64,000 nt of DNA from contig NZ_CP104970.1 in assembly GCF_025452195.1 (NCBI RefSeq), forward strand, positions 434,001 through 498,000, written 5' to 3'. Origin of the DNA: Phyllobacterium zundukense (lineage in GTDB: Bacteria; Pseudomonadota; Alphaproteobacteria; Rhizobiales; Rhizobiaceae). Position numbers and translations under genes: made by a program. Within the stretch, counting starts at the first letter, position 1; every line of letters starts with the position of its first letter. Positions 61,671 through 64,000 of this stretch are shown here, piece by piece. Under the pieces are notes generated by a model. It had not been told where the DNA came from, did not search any database, and was given only the letters and a program-made list of their open reading frames with translations.

Positions 61671-61910
61671 ATCCGCATCAAGGATAATGGACTGGGTGTG
61701 CGTGCCGAGCAGGCTTGGAATACCCTCACTTCGATTGGCGCATCGAAGAAGGATCGTCAACGAGATGCTGGCTTCCGGGGGATCGGGCGGCTTGCCGGGA
61801 TGGCGTATTGCGACAAGGTGATTTTCCGCACCACTTTTCCGGGCGAAACAGCTCTAACTGTCATCGAATTCGATTGCGCTCAGCTTCTCAAGGCAATGAA
61901 ACCCCGATGA
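61671..61910 (+). pseudogene. GHKL (Hsp90-like) ATPase fragment
   Basis: An 80-residue in-frame fragment without its own proper start: IRIKDNGLGVRAEQAWNTL, then the RDAGFRGIGRLAGMAYC segment. DNG and the GxGxxG-like FRGIGRLAG are the ATP-binding motifs of the gyrase/Hsp90/histidine-kinase fold. The N-terminus (with the N-box helix) and everything after about residue 80 are missing. It adjoins the IS110 remnant, so insertion may have broken the gene. Confidence 0.6.
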
Positions 61911-62778
61911 AGGCGGCGATGTGGAGCTTGCAACGCTCTTGCATCAGTCAATCCAATCTGTACCGCAGCCAGCCGGGGCTGACGTCGACGATCATTTCTT
62001 CGAAGTCGAGTTGCAAGGTCTTTCCACGGCTCCGAAGAGCCTGACAAGATCGCCGCAGTGGTGGTTTCCATGCTTGCCGGTGCCAAGTTGCCACCGATCA
62101 CAGCACAGGCAAGAGCGCTCCTGACGAGCTTGCGGGACGGCAACCGCCTTCGGAGCAGCTTTCGACACCGAGGCGGATCTGGCGAGCTCTGCGTTCGTCG
62201 TCGCGCCGTTAATTGTCGCGCTAACGAATGCCGTAGGGGAGTTTGGCGCGACAATTCTTGCGCGACTCTGCTCGGGTTGACTTCGCACAGATCGGATGTC
62301 GCGCCGAGCACAAAATTGAGAAACTTCAATTACCAGTGAAACGCAAACCTGATCGACGGATAAATTGGTTGACCGTCGGCCTGATTCTTTCTGCACTGCC
62401 GCTTACGGCATGCTGGCCTGCATCGAGGTGGCTGCGGTGGCAAGAGTTGCGGACAGGGCGGCGACGGCTTTGATTTTATCAGCATGGGCAGTTACCGCTC
62501 ACATTGGAGGCCTCGTATTCAGTCGCCTTAAGAATGCCGACCGACTCCGTTGGGCAGTTCTTCCCGTTCGGCCGTTGCTTGTGCTGTCACGGCAGAGTTC
62601 ACGACTTCGAACCTCTCCGTGGCTCGGATCACTGCAATCGCTGGGGCCGCTCGCAACCAAATCACTCGCGCTACTACTTTTCCTAGCCGCATGCCTTGCC
62701 GCTGTCTCGGCCCTCTTGCTCCATGTTCGTTATTTGCGAAGCCTGATCGCCGCTCGTTCGACAAGACAGCCGCAGTAG
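61911..62778. other. degenerate stretch without intact genes
   Basis: Frames here are short and mutually overlapping. At about 62190-62270 a plus-strand run SSAFVVAPLIVALTNAVGEF continued by GATILAR resembles the EAA region of sulfate/molybdate-type ABC permeases, followed later by a hydrophobic run (LALLLFLAACLAAVSALLL), so this may be a decayed permease gene. No start, ribosome site or continuous frame supports a live gene. Confidence 0.35.
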
Positions 62779-63100
62779 CTAGGGGGCGCATTCTGCACGC
62801 ATGACCGAGATCTCCGCATCGGCTAGCACACCGATGACCGGGGCCATATAGCCGAGCGGCACGTAGAACGAGATGCAGTTAAGCAGACCGAAATCTTTAA
62901 GATGCTTCCCTTTTTGCCGCTGCCGTTCCCAGTTGGTGGATGGCAGGTTAGTTGCGACTTCGTCACGGATGACAGAGCGATAGCACCCGAATTTGGGACC
63001 TGCCGATAGGTCCCAAAAGCATCGGCCCAGCGTCCGACGTAAAATCGACCATCCAGTAGGTGCTTGGCCAGAGGTATCGGCGGTCTTGATTCAGATCGCC
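62779..63100 (-). other. open minus-strand frame of unknown nature
   Basis: A minus-strand frame open for about 100 codons ends in VIRDEVATNLPSTNWERQRQ, then KDFGLLNCISFYVPLGYMAP and VIGVLADAEISVMRAECAP. The composition looks coding, but no good start was found and the family is not recognised. It may be the 3' end of a broken gene. Confidence 0.3.
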
Positions 63101-63211
63101 CGCACTTGGGATGTGGAGAAGCGGCTCATGATTTGATCATATATGGGAGGCCCGTGTGTCTTTTCTGTCCGGCTTTCAATGCGCAGGCGAATCTACTGGC
63201 GGCCATTAAAA

Positions 63212-64000
63212 TCACCGTTGGGGAACGATTGGCGATGGCTGATTGGACTTGGCCAGGATGCCCGTCGGGCGCTCAATTGAAATTGTCACATCTGGCGGCA
63301 GCGTCCCTTCGTGCAATTGACGAATACGGTCATCCAGTTCCTTCTCCGCCGTCGTGAGGCGATAGTTCAGTCGTAGGTAATCCGCCCAGGTCGGCGTGCG
63401 GAATGTTTCTGTCCACCGCGATAGCACTTGCAGATCGCGCGTGAGTGTCCAATGCCGCGCCCCGATGCGGCTTTGCACCTGCCGGCGTTCCAGCATGAGA
63501 CTCATGAACAGGTCCACGTTTTCGCTGGGTACCAGGTAATGGGTTCTGACGACGATGGGCCCGCTTCTCGGCTTCAGATCGAGGGCGATTGAAGGCGCAT
63601 TGATGTTTTCAGCGGGATCTGGGTCGGTTGCGTGCCGTTCGCGGATCGGGAACAGGAAGCCGGACAGCGCGACTAACAGACTAGCTCCTGCCGACCCGCC
63701 AAGCGCCCAAGTCAGCGAATAGCTTTGGGCCACGGCGCCCCAAATCAAGCTGCCAGCGGCCAGGCCCCCATACGTGAAGGCGTAATAGATTGAGAGAGTC
63801 CGGCCTACAACCCAACGGGGGCTCGCCAGCTGGACGGTCACGCCCACTCCCGCCCATGCGGTGACCCAACCCGCACCCCCTATTGCCAGAGAGAAAGCCT
63901 GCCATCAGAATGCCGAACGCAACAGGTCCTCCTTGCAACTGATCGCGAACGACAAGGGGAAGCAGAGCCAGGATTGAAATGCTGGCCACACCAAAGAGCG
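63212..64000 (-). pseudogene. MFS exporter (EntS-like MFS_3 family), frameshifted, partial
   Basis: The gene runs in from the right window edge. One frame reads ASISILALLPLVVRDQLQ and VAFGILMAGF. After a small indel near 63885-63895 the next frame continues AIGGAGWVTAWAGVGV, then the last membrane helices and a roughly 110-residue soluble tail with RTHYLVPSENVDLFMSLMLE and RLNYRLTTAEKELDDRI. A membrane part of this kind with such a tail is typical of the MFS_3 (transmembrane secretion effector) family. The upstream part is outside the window. The frameshift suggests an inactive gene. Confidence 0.7.

Noticed and set aside
62365..62778. 137-codon hydrophobic frame as a membrane protein
   Set aside because: No ribosome site, overlaps other equally long frames, lies in decayed DNA; kept only as a possible permease remnant.
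63064..63357. 97-codon plus-strand frame
   Set aside because: Overlaps the C-terminal part of the MFS gene on the other strand and shows no family features.
1..64000. CRISPR array, phage genes, replication genes or toxin-antitoxin pair
   Set aside because: No regularly spaced repeats, cas, rep, integrase or typical toxin/antitoxin motifs were seen.

Overview
The window looks like an accessory replicon or genomic island of a rhizobium-like alphaproteobacterium (Rhizobiaceae: Rhizobium, Agrobacterium, Ensifer or a relative). The basis is the aztABCD-type zinc system with Zur, AtsK, SelO, many rhizobial ABC transporters and TTG/ATG starts with GGAG-type ribosome sites. No rRNA, tRNA, CRISPR array or replication origin was recognised. 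Species-level placement is not possible from the sequence alone.

Region 1 (1-12081) is a metal, probably zinc, homeostasis block. It holds Zur, three COG0523 GTPases (one cut by the window edge), the periplasmic zinc chaperone AztD, the ATPase AztA with a His-rich tail, a permease AztB broken by an internal deletion, the zinc receptor AztC, a small conserved protein, and a complete Dpp/Nik-type ABC transporter with a fused double ATPase. Two inverted Zur-like boxes lie between the divergent cobW and aztA genes.

Region 2 (12251-16797) is an alkyl-sulfate/sulfonate operon: AtsK dioxygenase, periplasmic receptor, two permeases and an ATPase. It is followed by selO with a one-base frameshift and two small unknown genes (17394-19643).

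Region 3 (19911-49590) is the most unusual part. About 30 kb, almost all on the minus strand, carries nine UgpB-type substrate-binding-protein loci (six intact, three broken). Among them are four stand-alone MocR-like aminotransferases without a DNA-binding domain, an IlvE-like aminotransferase, an alanine racemase, an amidohydrolase, an NPP-type phosphodiesterase, a metallophosphoesterase and an alpha/beta hydrolase with two decayed copies. Only one complete permease/ATPase set (ugpE-ugpA-ugpC) is present. Three copies of the divergent ugpC/LysR promoter show that the array grew by duplicating a module and then lost parts of it. A PhnF-like regulator and its palindromic operator sit beside the phosphodiesterase.

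Region 4 (50622-60495) holds a FAD-dependent amine oxidase, a Dpp-type transporter with a deletion-chimera ATPase and a frameshifted receptor, an intact LysR regulator, a phosphonoalanine transaminase and phosphonopyruvate hydrolase pair (palB-palA; the hydrolase has the diagnostic Thr118), and a D-amino-acid aminotransferase. A 15-bp dyad, ATCG-N7-CGAT, recurs six times: before palB, before the LysR/Dpp divergence, before ugpC, at two fossil ugpC promoters, and at one degenerate site. I infer that this LysR protein links phosphonoalanine breakdown with both transporters. The whole 20-60 kb region would then be an organophosphorus or aminophosphonate scavenging island with many interchangeable receptors.

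Region 5 (60764-64000) has an intact cspA with a terminator, followed by decaying DNA: an IS110-family transposase remnant, a GHKL-ATPase fragment and a frameshifted MFS exporter running off the window.
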